From Thermoplasmata archaeon (GTDB lineage: Archaea; Thermoplasmatota; Thermoplasmata; Thermoplasmatales; Thermoplasmataceae), in the NCBI GenBank assembly GCA_021806295.1, contig JAJZXS010000035.1, positions 1-64,000 on the forward strand: 64,000 bases of DNA, given 5' to 3'. Numbering within the stretch: position 1 is the stretch's first letter; every line of letters begins with the position of its first letter. The notes under the pieces are model-generated. The model was not told where the DNA came from and searched no databases. It saw nothing but the letters and a program-made list of their open reading frames with translations. Shown here one piece after another: positions 43,924 to 52,017 of this stretch. Both the position numbers and the translations under genes were made by a program.

Positions 43924-43998
43924 CGTAGGGGGAGCTCAGAGCTGAGAGGATAGGGATCGACCCCATGAACCTGATCCGGGCAATGCCGGCGGAGGGAG
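43924..43998 (+). promoter_or_regulatory. TPP (THI-box) riboswitch
   Basis: The conserved core of the thiamine-pyrophosphate riboswitch is present in order: GGGGGAGCTC, GCTGAGAGG, ATCGACCCC, ATGAACCTGATC, the P5 arm CCGG-GCAATG-CCGG and the 3' end CGGAGGGAGA. P3 is minimal, formed by AGCT-CAG-AGCT. The RNA binds TPP and lowers expression of the gene behind it. The start codon at 44002 lies only a few bases past the conserved GGAGGGAG, which is itself the only ribosome-binding site. Ligand binding should therefore hide it directly. Archaeal THI boxes are known from Thermoplasma and relatives before transporter genes. Confidence 0.95.
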
Positions 43999-44001
43999 AA
44001 A

Positions 44002-45216
44002 ATGGAATATGATTTGGAAAGCAACAGGAAGATTGCACAGAGTATAGCAACATCACCATGGAATGGCAGGCACTGGATAATTTTTTTTACGGTATCTGTA
44101 TCATTTTTGATGTGGGGAGTTACACTAAGCATAGCACCTCTTATAACAACCTGGTATTTTGTTCCTGCCTTTGCATACTATCCGATTATTGGTGCTGCAC
44201 CGGCAGGACTCCTGACAGGAAACATTGTTATGGGAATAATATCTGATAGGACTGGAAGGAGAAGAAGCTACCTCATAACTCTGTTTTTGACTGTAGCGGG
44301 ACTTGCGGGCATAGGCTTCACATATAATTATGTCGCCCTGATTGCATTTGTGTTTATAGCGGAATTCGGGCTCGGTGGTGATGAAACCGTATCACTTTCA
44401 GTGATGTCGGAATATTTTCCATCACGATACAGAGGAACCGCAATAGTGGAATCCTCAAATATGGCCAACATAGGAATAACATTGATGGCCGGTATCTTTT
44501 TACTGCTTTCGAGTTCCATTTTTGTCCAGAAAATTGCACTTGTATCCATTGCAATGATAGGAGGGGCAATATCCCTGTTCGCAAGGCATAGAATAAAGGA
44601 AAGCATTTTATGGGAAAATAGAAAAAATATTTATCGAGCACAATTCCATTTCAGGGGTGCAATGAAATTTATTGCCCTATCTCTGATGGGCATAGCCATA
44701 ATCGTGGGGTTTGCATTTTCAGACCTTGTGCTTGGACCATTTCATTTCCCGGAGTATACAGACCTGATTATATTTTTTTCTGTGCTGGCCGAATCGATTA
44801 CAGGCGTGTTGGGTGGGTTTATTATTGGAAGATCAGGCAGGAAGATCATATCCATGATAGGATTTTCCGGTCTTCTTGGATCGTGGATAGTGCTTTTATT
44901 GTTCTTTAATGATGTAATATCTAACCTATACCTATTATTGGCCATGCTTGCTATTAGCTCAGTTTTCGGTGAAATTGCATGGGCATCCAGAGAGCTCCTT
45001 GAACCAGAAAATTTTACCAGCCGGTACAGGGGAAGGGGTGTTGGCAGTGTGCGACTCACAGGTTATACTCTGTATATAGCATTTATATTTATTCTTGCCA
45101 GTGCTTCCATTGATCTATACGCCTGGTTTATTCTTATAGTTTATGTGGCAGGATTTGCCGGGGGTATGCTGTATTTATTGTACGGACTTGAAACTAAGGA
45201 TTCCTATGTGATTTGA
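44002..45216 (+). CDS. MFS transporter under TPP riboswitch control, probable thiamine or precursor importer
   Basis: This 404-residue major facilitator protein has about twelve helices. The loop GIISDRTGRRRSY between helices 2 and 3 and FIIGRSGRK in the second half are MFS motifs. FGLGGDETVSLSVMSEYFPSRYRGTA resembles the sugar/organic-ion porter type. Alone the sequence does not reveal the substrate, but the TPP riboswitch immediately in front makes thiamine, or an HMP or thiazole precursor, by far the most likely. A thiamine biosynthesis operon (thiD-thiE) lies 20 kb away, so uptake would supplement synthesis. Confidence 0.9.
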   Translation: MEYDLESNRKIAQSIATSPWNGRHWIIFFTVSVSFLMWGVTLSIAPLITTWYFVPAFAYYPIIGAAPAGLLTGNIVMGIISDRTGRRRSYLITLFLTVAGLAGIGFTYNYVALIAFVFIAEFGLGGDETVSLSVMSEYFPSRYRGTAIVESSNMANIGITLMAGIFLLLSSSIFVQKIALVSIAMIGGAISLFARHRIKESILWENRKNIYRAQFHFRGAMKFIALSLMGIAIIVGFAFSDLVLGPFHFPEYTDLIIFFSVLAESITGVLGGFIIGRSGRKIISMIGFSGLLGSWIVLLLFFNDVISNLYLLLAMLAISSVFGEIAWASRELLEPENFTSRYRGRGVGSVRLTGYTLYIAFIFILASASIDLYAWFILIVYVAGFAGGMLYLLYGLETKDSYVI

Positions 45217-46162
45217 TAAATTCTCCCAGTACTTTAAAATCAGATTTCATGATTTCAAGGTTTGCTGGATTTCTTAGGGCAGCTGCTGGATGAACTGTGA
45301 TGAGGTATTTATTTTCAATTATCTTGCCGTGATATGCTGTAATGCCTTTTAAATTTAGAAGCGCCCCTGCCGCTGTTGCTCCCAGGAGTACAATGATCTG
45401 TGGATTCACTATGTCTAACTGCTTTTTCAGGAATGGCATGCATATGGCTACTTCATCCTCGGTAGGTGCACGGTTTTCAGGCGGGAAAAATTGTACCACA
45501 CTTGTAATGTAAACGTCCTCTCTGTCGAGGCCAATTCCCTGTATCAGGCTATCGAGGAGTTTTCCACTTCTTCCAATAAATGGCCTTCTTTCCAGGTCCT
45601 CATTTCTGCCGGGTGCCTGGCCGATAAAGAATACCTTTGAATTTAGGTTTCCTTCTCCAGGAACAAAATTGACACTTAAATTCCATTTACTTTTTATGGG
45701 AATATTTTTGTATTCGGAATTTAACGCCTCCATATCAAGGTATTTTTTTAAATATGAATTTGCATACTGCATGAGGTCTTTCTGGTTCCCGAAGTTAAGA
45801 TTTCCCATGGCATCAGAATAGTTGAGCCAGACGTAACCTCTATGTTCATCAGATACTTTCACTATTGTATTCTCGGGCACTATAGACATGAACATTCTCA
45901 CATGTTTGAGTATTTTTACTGAATTATATGTGAACCTGTACGTTATATCATAATGAAAGTATGGTATCAGGTTCTTTTCGTCAATTTTTATTCCCGATTC
46001 TTCCCGGGTTTCCCTAATTGCAGCGGCAGTACCTGTTTCCCCCTTCTCAATATGGCCCTTGGGAAAATCAAGCCATCCTTCTGCCCTTTTCAGAAGCAAA
46101 TATTTATAGTCACCATGGAAACTGGATATGACCACGATTCCATAACTGTATTCTTCTCTCAT
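45194..46162 (-). CDS. NUDIX hydrolase fused to a family 4-like uracil-DNA glycosylase
   Basis: This is a 322-residue fusion. Residues 1-140 form a NUDIX domain with a complete box: Gly36, Glu42, the REx block at Arg50-Glu51, then Glu54-Glu55 and Gly57. It is of the diadenosine-polyphosphate/8-oxo-dGTP type. Residues 165-322 are a UDG fold: GQAPG (181-185), RRPFIGRSGKLLD, PPENRAPTEDEV and the HPAAALRNP loop. Family 4 UDGs have GEAPG and four Fe-S cysteines; here the catalytic-type Glu is Gln and only Cys241 remains. A TATA box at 46181-46190 makes ATG 46162 the start. A role in repair plus nucleotide-pool cleaning is inferred. Confidence 0.88.
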   Translation of the reverse strand: MREEYSYGIVVISSFHGDYKYLLLKRAEGWLDFPKGHIEKGETGTAAAIRETREESGIKIDEKNLIPYFHYDITYRFTYNSVKILKHVRMFMSIVPENTIVKVSDEHRGYVWLNYSDAMGNLNFGNQKDLMQYANSYLKKYLDMEALNSEYKNIPIKSKWNLSVNFVPGEGNLNSKVFFIGQAPGRNEDLERRPFIGRSGKLLDSLIQGIGLDREDVYITSVVQFFPPENRAPTEDEVAICMPFLKKQLDIVNPQIIVLLGATAAGALLNLKGITAYHGKIIENKYLITVHPAAALRNPANLEIMKSDFKVLGEFIKSHRNP

Positions 46163-46180
46163 GAGTTGGAATTTCAAACA

Positions 46181-46190
46181 TATATAAAAA
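46181..46190 (-). promoter_or_regulatory. TATA-like box deciding the NUDIX-UDG start
   Basis: TTTTTATATA on the minus strand is centred about 22-24 bases before ATG 46162 and lies inside the longer frame that opens at 46213. It argues for a leaderless start at 46162. Confidence 0.6.
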
Positions 46191-46302
46191 TTAGTCAGAC
46201 CATTTATACGCATTAATTAATAATGGTAATTAAAAATGACCGAAAAAGAACAAATATACAATAAATGAAAAACTCTTTATTTTATAAGCCTTTTCAACTG
46301 TA

Positions 46303-46977
46303 ATGAAGATATATGCTGAAATTTATCCGTCCAGAAACCTGGAAACTGTAAAACAGGACATAAAAAAACTGGCAGATTTTGACGGATTCAACATACCCGA
46401 CAATCCTCTGGGATACCCGACAATGCCTCCTGAACTTATTGGCTATATGATAAGAGAGATGTTTCAGAATAAAGAAATCATACTGAACCAGCGCTTAAAG
46501 GACATAAATGAATTAAAACTCCGTTCCATTATAAAGGCAGCCAGGGCAATCAATGCATCTATTATATTCACACAGGGGGATAAACCAAAATTTGGAAATG
46601 AGTTCCATGAAATAAATTCAATAAATGCTATGAAGCTTGCCATCAAAAGGGGGGTAGAGTCTGGAGTTATATTGAGTTTCAGGAAACCTCTTTCTGAAAT
46701 TAAAACAAGAATGGATTCCGGTGCTGATATTTATCTTGTTATCAATTTTGGAGACACTGCCATATTGAATAATATAAACACTGAAAAACTGGTTCCATAT
46801 ATCATAGTGAGAACAGAAAAAAACGGAGACATAGTTGACAGAATCAACCAGCCCTCCGTTAGATTAAAAGAATTGCATTCTTTTGTAGACCAGTTGCGCA
46901 ATTATAAGTTCAGGGGATATCTGTTCTCTGTACCGGGAGATACAGTAACACTTACTAATATCCACAGATATATTTAA
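46303..46977 (+). CDS. Methylenetetrahydrofolate reductase-like protein (short, tentative)
   Basis: This 224-residue protein is probably an alpha/beta barrel. The start KIYAEIYPSRNLETVKQDIKKL, the second block DGFNIPDNPLGYPTMPPELI and the following NQRLKDINELKLRSIIKAARAINASIIFTQGD resemble the N-terminal strands of MetF-type enzymes (E-hydrophobic-PSR and a D...PD/N block). It is about 60-70 residues shorter than bacterial MetF and the FAD-binding residues are not obvious. A C1-transfer role on folate or a pterin is tentative. A TATA-like ATTTTATAAGC about 23 bases before the ATG suggests a leaderless transcript. It is divergent from the NUDIX-UDG gene. Confidence 0.55.
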   Translation: MKIYAEIYPSRNLETVKQDIKKLADFDGFNIPDNPLGYPTMPPELIGYMIREMFQNKEIILNQRLKDINELKLRSIIKAARAINASIIFTQGDKPKFGNEFHEINSINAMKLAIKRGVESGVILSFRKPLSEIKTRMDSGADIYLVINFGDTAILNNINTEKLVPYIIVRTEKNGDIVDRINQPSVRLKELHSFVDQLRNYKFRGYLFSVPGDTVTLTNIHRYI

Positions 46978-47090
46978 TTTCCTTATTGGCGTGGTATCCA
47001 GTAATAGCTTAATGCTTTTCTGCTTATAATACCAAAGGCATGCTATGGATTTTTACAGCATATTGTATTTTATTTTGTATAAATAATTAA

Positions 47091-47100
47091 TATTTATATA
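47091..47100 (+). promoter_or_regulatory. TATA-like box of the secreted pentapeptide-repeat gene
   Basis: TATTTATATA is centred about 25 bases before ATG 47121. This predicts a leaderless monocistronic transcript. Confidence 0.55.
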
Positions 47101-47120
47101 TTCTATACAGATAAGGGAAT

Positions 47121-48086
47121 ATGGTTAAAACCATGTACAAATTTGTAATCGTTGCGATTGCCATAATTCTCGCTGGGGTGTTTATTACAACCTCCTTTTC
47201 AGGTTATCAGGATCAACAAACGTCAAATGGAATAACAACAATAGACGCATATTCAGCACATAATGTAAAGACTTTGAACAGCTCAGCTGTAACAAATTCG
47301 ACACCGGCTAATTATATCATGAATCATGATATTATTAAAATTTCCACACTAACTCACGTGTTGGTAAATGGGACTTATCTGAATAGTGATATTGTAGATA
47401 AGGCTTTGATTACTAATTCCAGCGTTAATGATAGCAGGATTGGCAAGGCAACTTTAATGAATATATTTGTGAACAATACATATATTTATATGGCAACAGT
47501 GGCAAATGGAAGTATAGAGAATTCAGTTGTATGGTCTGCAAATGTAGAGTATGCAGGTATAGAAAATACCAGCATATGGGATTCCAGACTTGCCCATGTA
47601 ACGGTAGAAAATGCGCATATTTTGAAAGCAAGTATATACAATGGGACTGTAGAGAATTCAACTTTGTATGATATGGGATTGCAGAATGTCACAGCTTCCA
47701 ACACATCAATATATGATTCCTCCATGTCCAATGTAGATTTAGAGCATACAGTTGTCAAAGATGCGTCTATAGATTCTGGATTTATAAACAACTCTAAGTT
47801 AATCTATGTAGGATTGGGTTCAGGCGTTCATCTAGGTACAAATGTAACAATAATTCCTTCAATAAATTCTTCACCTACACTGCCACCAACTATAGGTCCA
47901 TCACCCCCACCTGTGCACACATCACCTAAGAGTTCTATCCCAAAGTATAACAGCACATCAGTTTTCACAAATCCGGTTCCTGGCTCCACGAATCCATTAG
48001 GTGGAAACTGGAATAACCATAATGGTAATATAAATTCGATAAAACCAATTAATTTCACAGGACCGCAGAATACCGGGCATAACTGA
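47121..48086 (+). CDS. Secreted pentapeptide-repeat protein rich in N-glycosylation sites
   Basis: This is a 321-residue protein with an N-terminal hydrophobic signal or anchor (residues 7-25). From residue 73 to 242 it reads as about 34 consecutive pentapeptides. The fifth position is Ile, Leu, Val or Met in all but two, and the residue two places earlier is mostly Ala, Ser, Thr, Val or Gly, as in SANV, YAGI, NTSI, DSRL and KASI. That is the core rule of pentapeptide-repeat proteins, which form a square beta-helix. The tail from 250 is Pro/Ser/Asn-rich. I count about seventeen N-x-S/T sequons. Probably a glycosylated cell-surface fibre or adhesin-like protein; function unknown. Confidence 0.75.
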   Translation: MVKTMYKFVIVAIAIILAGVFITTSFSGYQDQQTSNGITTIDAYSAHNVKTLNSSAVTNSTPANYIMNHDIIKISTLTHVLVNGTYLNSDIVDKALITNSSVNDSRIGKATLMNIFVNNTYIYMATVANGSIENSVVWSANVEYAGIENTSIWDSRLAHVTVENAHILKASIYNGTVENSTLYDMGLQNVTASNTSIYDSSMSNVDLEHTVVKDASIDSGFINNSKLIYVGLGSGVHLGTNVTIIPSINSSPTLPPTIGPSPPPVHTSPKSSIPKYNSTSVFTNPVPGSTNPLGGNWNNHNGNINSIKPINFTGPQNTGHN

Positions 48087-48187
48087 ATTTATCCGGCACT
48101 TTTTTATTATTTACCGGAAAAATTTTAATATTCTCTAAAACTCATTTCATAAAAAGTTTAATTAGGTATCCTTACATTGTTAATTCT

Positions 48188-48661
48188 GTGTACTGTGTAA
48201 CAATAGAGAATAGAAAGGTTTCCAACTATGAAAGCATTTTCCAGATTTTAAAGTTAAAGGTAGACTCGATATTCGTTATTGATTATGATGCCATAAGGCA
48301 TAGATACCTTAATCTTAAATTATATAGCGAACTTTCGAAATTTTTTGAACTTACCATTATGAACTACCCTGAAACAGAGAATGACCTTATGGATACAATA
48401 ATTAATGGGGCCTCAACGGTAGTAATAAACAACAATCTAACATACAAGAGGATATCCAGCTATCTTTCATTTACTCAAAACATAGCCATGAACTATAAAT
48501 ATGTTGATACCTGCATATATTTTTCTGAAATGGGTGGGAATATGTTTCTAACAGATAAGGAAATAATGCTTCCATACATACTGGCATATAATTACAATAA
48601 CTTCCCAATTAAAAATTCCATACAGCTCCAGAATTTCCCATATGACCTGATGCAACAATAA
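48188..48661 (+). CDS. Unknown protein, weakly HisA/COG1411-like
   Basis: This 157-residue protein starts with GTG, about 26 bases after a TATA-like GTTTAATTAGG. SIFVIDYDAIRHRYLNLKLYSEL followed by LMDTIINGASTVVINNNLTYKRI recalls strands 2-4 of HisA-like barrels (a D-x-D-A-I plus N block, then GA-x-V-V-I). The C-terminal half of the barrel is missing and the catalytic residues cannot be confirmed. It lies 39 bases upstream of pyrD in the same orientation. I give the resemblance as a hint only. Confidence 0.5.
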   Translation: MYCVTIENRKVSNYESIFQILKLKVDSIFVIDYDAIRHRYLNLKLYSELSKFFELTIMNYPETENDLMDTIINGASTVVINNNLTYKRISSYLSFTQNIAMNYKYVDTCIYFSEMGGNMFLTDKEIMLPYILAYNYNNFPIKNSIQLQNFPYDLMQQ

Positions 48662-48700
48662 TTAGAATTATTTACATATCAGGAATAGATAGGGGCATAT

Positions 48701-49594
48701 ATGCTGGAAACTGATATAGGAATAAAACTGGAAAACCCATTTATCCTGGCCTCGGGAATTCTGGATGAAAATGGTTATACAGTAAAGAGAGTACTTGAAT
48801 CCGGTGCCGGCGCTGCTGTGACCAAATCTATTGGTTCTTCCGAAAGAAGAGGGTTCGAACCACCTGTTATTTATTCCGATGATAATTATACAATAAATGC
48901 AATCGGCCTCTCAAATCCAGGAATAGAGGATTATGGAAATGAGATAAAGATAGCATTGCAGGCGGGTAAGCCGATCATAGGAAGCATATTTGCCCAGACC
49001 CCGGAGGAATTCGCCAGCCTTGCAAAAAAAATGCAGGGATACGGTGCGTCTGCCATTGAGTTAAACCTTTCATGCCCACATGTGAACGGATATGGAATGG
49101 AGGTTGGTTCCGATCCTGAACTGGTATCTGCTGTAGTCTCAGAGGTCAAATCAAATGTAAATATTCCGGTTTATGCAAAACTTTCCCCCAATACATCCGA
49201 TATGATAGAACAGGCCAGGGCCGCATCCAAATGTGATGGATATGTACTTATTAATACAATAAAGGCAATGAAAATTGATATAAATGCAAGAATGCCTGTT
49301 CTTAGCAACGTTTATGGTGGCCTCAGTGGCAGGTCAATAAAACCTGTGGGAATACGATATGTTTACGAGGTGAAGAAGGAGACAGGTAAAAATATAATAG
49401 GCGTCGGAGGTATAAACACTGTAGAGGACGTTCTGGAGTATATCATGGCTGGAGCCTCTGCAGTCCAGATCGGATCGGCAATTTCATCCCATGGAGTTTC
49501 TCTATTCACTGATCTTTCCAAAGAACTGAAGAAATATATGGAGATGAATTCAATTAACAGCATAAAAGACCTTGTCGGGGTGGCTATCAGATGA
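48701..49594 (+). CDS. pyrD: Dihydroorotate dehydrogenase, catalytic subunit (class 1B)
   Basis: PyrD, 297 residues, oxidises dihydroorotate to orotate in pyrimidine synthesis using FMN. Visible are the start GIKLENPFILASGI, the FMN/substrate blocks NAIGLSNPG and ELNLSCPHVNGYGME, YAKLSPNTSDM and the C-terminal phosphate-binding GVGGINTVEDVLEYIMAGASAVQIGSA. The serine/cysteine loop SCPH is in the position of the class 1 catalytic base. The neighbouring pyrK shows that this is the NAD-linked heterotetrameric type. AGGGG precedes the ATG by seven bases. Confidence 0.96.
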   Translation: MLETDIGIKLENPFILASGILDENGYTVKRVLESGAGAAVTKSIGSSERRGFEPPVIYSDDNYTINAIGLSNPGIEDYGNEIKIALQAGKPIIGSIFAQTPEEFASLAKKMQGYGASAIELNLSCPHVNGYGMEVGSDPELVSAVVSEVKSNVNIPVYAKLSPNTSDMIEQARAASKCDGYVLINTIKAMKIDINARMPVLSNVYGGLSGRSIKPVGIRYVYEVKKETGKNIIGVGGINTVEDVLEYIMAGASAVQIGSAISSHGVSLFTDLSKELKKYMEMNSINSIKDLVGVAIR

Positions 49595-50334
49595 AATATT
49601 TCACTGTATCAGAAAATATAAGAGAGGCAGAAAATGTAAATACACTTGAATTCTACGATGATATCAGAATTATTCCAGGGCAGTTCATTATGGCATGGGT
49701 GCCTGGTATAAATCAAATTCCCCTGTCATTTTCCTCAACCGGAAGCCCGAAAAGTATCACTGTCAAGGTTTATGGTGACGCCTCTGCGAAAATTGCCGGC
49801 ATGAAAACAGGGGATAGGATATTTTATGAGGGGCCTTATGGAAATGGGTTCAACAATATTACAGGCAAAAAACTTGTTATTGGTGCTGGTAGCGGTATAG
49901 CACCGCTTGTACCTCTGGTTAATGAAAGCACCACAGGGATTATTTCAGGGAAAACTGCCAGTGATATTATTCTCACATCAAAATTCAACCCTGATCGCCT
50001 GATCATTGCTACAGATGATGGCACAGCCGGAATTAAGGGATTCGCCACAGAAGCCATGAGAGAAATCGATATAGAAAGTTTTGATATGATTTATGCATGC
50101 GGCCCTGAAATTATGCTGAAGGCGGTCTTTGATTACATAAAGGGCAGGGATGTGAAATGCCAGTTCTCTCTGGAAAGATCAATGAAATGCGGCATAGGCA
50201 TATGCGATTCATGCTCCATAAACGGCTACCAGGTGTGCCATGATGGACCTGTTTTCACCTCTGAACAGCTAACGAAAATGGATGAATTCGGCAAAACAAA
50301 ACTTACATATTCCGGGAAACGCGTATTCTTTTAG
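49591..50334 (+). CDS. pyrK: Dihydroorotate dehydrogenase electron-transfer subunit
   Basis: PyrK, 247 residues, passes electrons from PyrD to NAD through FAD and a [2Fe-2S] cluster. The FAD block is LSFSSTGSPKSITVKVYGD, the pyridine-nucleotide part begins KLVIGAGSGIAPLVPL, and the cluster cysteines are in MKCGIGICDSCSINGYQVC (C-x4-C-x2-C plus a distal C). It overlaps pyrD as ATGA, so the subunits are co-translated. Length and order of domains are normal. Confidence 0.96.
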   Translation: MKYFTVSENIREAENVNTLEFYDDIRIIPGQFIMAWVPGINQIPLSFSSTGSPKSITVKVYGDASAKIAGMKTGDRIFYEGPYGNGFNNITGKKLVIGAGSGIAPLVPLVNESTTGIISGKTASDIILTSKFNPDRLIIATDDGTAGIKGFATEAMREIDIESFDMIYACGPEIMLKAVFDYIKGRDVKCQFSLERSMKCGIGICDSCSINGYQVCHDGPVFTSEQLTKMDEFGKTKLTYSGKRVFF

Positions 50335-50367
50335 AAACTTTTTAATATAATACAAATATAGCAATAT

Positions 50368-50601
50368 ATGGCAGATGGAGGTATTGAGGAAAAATGTGTT
50401 TTTAACCGTTCTGGAGAGTGTTATTTCCTTGAATCTCGGGTTCAGACATGCCATCTTTGCTTCAACTTCAAAACGTTCACAATGGTGGGCAAAAAAAGAA
50501 AGCTGTATTATAACATTTTTGACTATCTTAAAGAAAATGGGCTCAGCGATAGCCTTTTCCCAAGGGATAATTCAGAACAGGACTCCCTCAAAAATTTATA
50601 A
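50368..50601 (+). CDS. Small four-cysteine protein, unknown
   Basis: This 77-residue protein has cysteines arranged as KCVF...ECYF...TCHLCFNFK. They could bind zinc or an iron-sulfur cluster. The rest is charged. A TATA-like TTTAATATAATAC lies about 23 bases before ATG 50368, which favours this frame over the overlapping one that opens at 50375. No family recognised. It follows pyrK by 34 bases but seems to have its own promoter. Confidence 0.6.
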   Translation: MADGGIEEKCVFNRSGECYFLESRVQTCHLCFNFKTFTMVGKKRKLYYNIFDYLKENGLSDSLFPRDNSEQDSLKNL

Positions 50602-50635
50602 TAAGTATTATATTGTAATTTGGCATTGAATTAAA

Positions 50636-50974
50636 ATGTCTTCCAACACAGACCATTTTGCAAACAAGAGAACTTTTCTCGCCTGGATGAGAACTGGCAT
50701 ATCTCTCATGGGATTCGGATTCGTTATTGCAAAGTTTGTAATATTTCTCCATGCACTGGAGGGGAAGGTCACGTCATCATTCAGCGATTCACTTATTGCA
50801 GGGGAGGTAATGATAGTTGTTGGGATGATAACCATTGCATACGGATATGTTGAATACGTTACAAATGAGAAGGATCTGGATAACAATAAATATTACTCAA
50901 GAAAGACGGAACTCCTTGTATTCACCGCAATAATAATAGGCATGGCAATACTGCTTCTGCTTTTCATTATATAG
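50636..50974 (+). CDS. DUF202 (YidH-like) membrane protein
   Basis: This is a 112-residue protein with three hydrophobic helices. The N-terminal block ANKRTFLAWMRTGISLMGFGFVIAKF is the hallmark of DUF202, small inner-membrane proteins of unknown function found in bacteria and archaea. TATTATATTG about 26 bases upstream suggests a leaderless start at ATG 50636. It converges with ilvC, and a T-rich stretch between them (near 50984-50994) may end both transcripts. Confidence 0.9.
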   Translation: MSSNTDHFANKRTFLAWMRTGISLMGFGFVIAKFVIFLHALEGKVTSSFSDSLIAGEVMIVVGMITIAYGYVEYVTNEKDLDNNKYYSRKTELLVFTAIIIGMAILLLLFII

Positions 50975-51006
50975 GGAATAAAAATTATTTTTATGAAATA
51001 ATAAGA

Positions 51007-52017
51007 TTATTTCTTAGGCTGGCCTCTGAGAACTATTTCCCGGAGCTCCCTGCCCACCTGCTCTTCCAGTGAATTATCAAGGTCGTCCATGAGAGATTTT
51101 AATTTTTTGGAACCCTCATCATATTCCTCTATCCACTCATCTGCAAATTTGCCACTCTGTATTCTCTGTGCCTTTTCCTTCATTCTCTTTTTCACGTCCT
51201 CATCGATTACATATGGCCCGACTGTCAATCCTCCGTATTTTGCAGTATCGGAAACTGCCCTCATCATTCCAGATATCCCATTTTCATATATCTGGTCAGT
51301 TATGAGTTTCATTTCATTTATTGCCTCAAAATATGCCATTTCTGGCCTGTAACCTAATTCCACTATTGTCTGGAATGCTGCCCTTAGCATGGCGGTTAAC
51401 CCACCAACAAGGTCAAGCTGTTCCCCCATAAGGTCTGTTTCTGTTTCCTCCTTGAACGTAGTCTCCAGTACCCCTGCCTTGGTTGCACCCAGCGCCTTTG
51501 CAATCGCCAGGGATTTCTCAAGGGCCTCTCCGGAATGGTTCTGATGTACGCTGACGAGAACAGGAACGCCTCCACCCTTCACAAAAAACTCCCTCACAGA
51601 TGGGCCGGGGGCCTTCGGGGCAGCCATATAAACGTCCACGTTTTCAGGTGGTTGAATAAGCTTATAATGAATATTGAATCCATGGGCAAATACAAGGTCC
51701 ATACCATCCCTGAGAACAGGCCTTACCTTTTCACTATATATTTTTCTCTGCACCATGTCCGGAACCAGAAATATTACTATATCTGCGTCCTTAAGAGCCT
51801 CCTCAGTCTTTACAGGATTGACCCCGTCCTCCAGTGCCTTTTTCCATGAATTGCCTTCCCTTTCGAGCCCCAGCTTTACCTTTAGGCCGGAATCCATCAA
51901 ATTTAGTACCCATGCCCTGCCCTGGCTTCCGTAGCCCAGAACAGCTATATTCTTGTCCTTTACATATTTCAAATCTGCATCATTATCTGTATATACATTA
52001 CCAAGTATTTTACTCAC
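51007..52017 (-). CDS. ilvC: Ketol-acid reductoisomerase
   Basis: IlvC, 336 residues, class I, isomerises and reduces acetolactate or acetohydroxybutyrate with NADPH and magnesium. The nucleotide loop is LGYGSQGRAW, followed by PDMVQRKIY, FAHGFNIHY and APKAPGPSVREFF, then the metal/substrate glutamates in KEETETDLMGEQ and GMMRAVSDTAKYGG. The start is GTG 52017, eight bases inside the end of ilvN. It is the last gene of the ilvB-ilvN-ilvC operon. Confidence 0.97.
   Translation of the reverse strand: MSKILGNVYTDNDADLKYVKDKNIAVLGYGSQGRAWVLNLMDSGLKVKLGLEREGNSWKKALEDGVNPVKTEEALKDADIVIFLVPDMVQRKIYSEKVRPVLRDGMDLVFAHGFNIHYKLIQPPENVDVYMAAPKAPGPSVREFFVKGGGVPVLVSVHQNHSGEALEKSLAIAKALGATKAGVLETTFKEETETDLMGEQLDLVGGLTAMLRAAFQTIVELGYRPEMAYFEAINEMKLITDQIYENGISGMMRAVSDTAKYGGLTVGPYVIDEDVKKRMKEKAQRIQSGKFADEWIEEYDEGSKKLKSLMDDLDNSLEEQVGRELREIVLRGQPKK

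Noticed and set aside
48846..48866. tRNA T-loop-like sequence GGGTTCGAACC
   Set aside because: It lies within the pyrD frame (coding RRGFEPP). No acceptor, D or anticodon stems can be drawn around it.
50375..50629. 84-codon frame overlapping the four-cysteine protein
   Set aside because: The frame at 50368 has a TATA box at leaderless distance and a sensible cysteine arrangement; the alternative has none.
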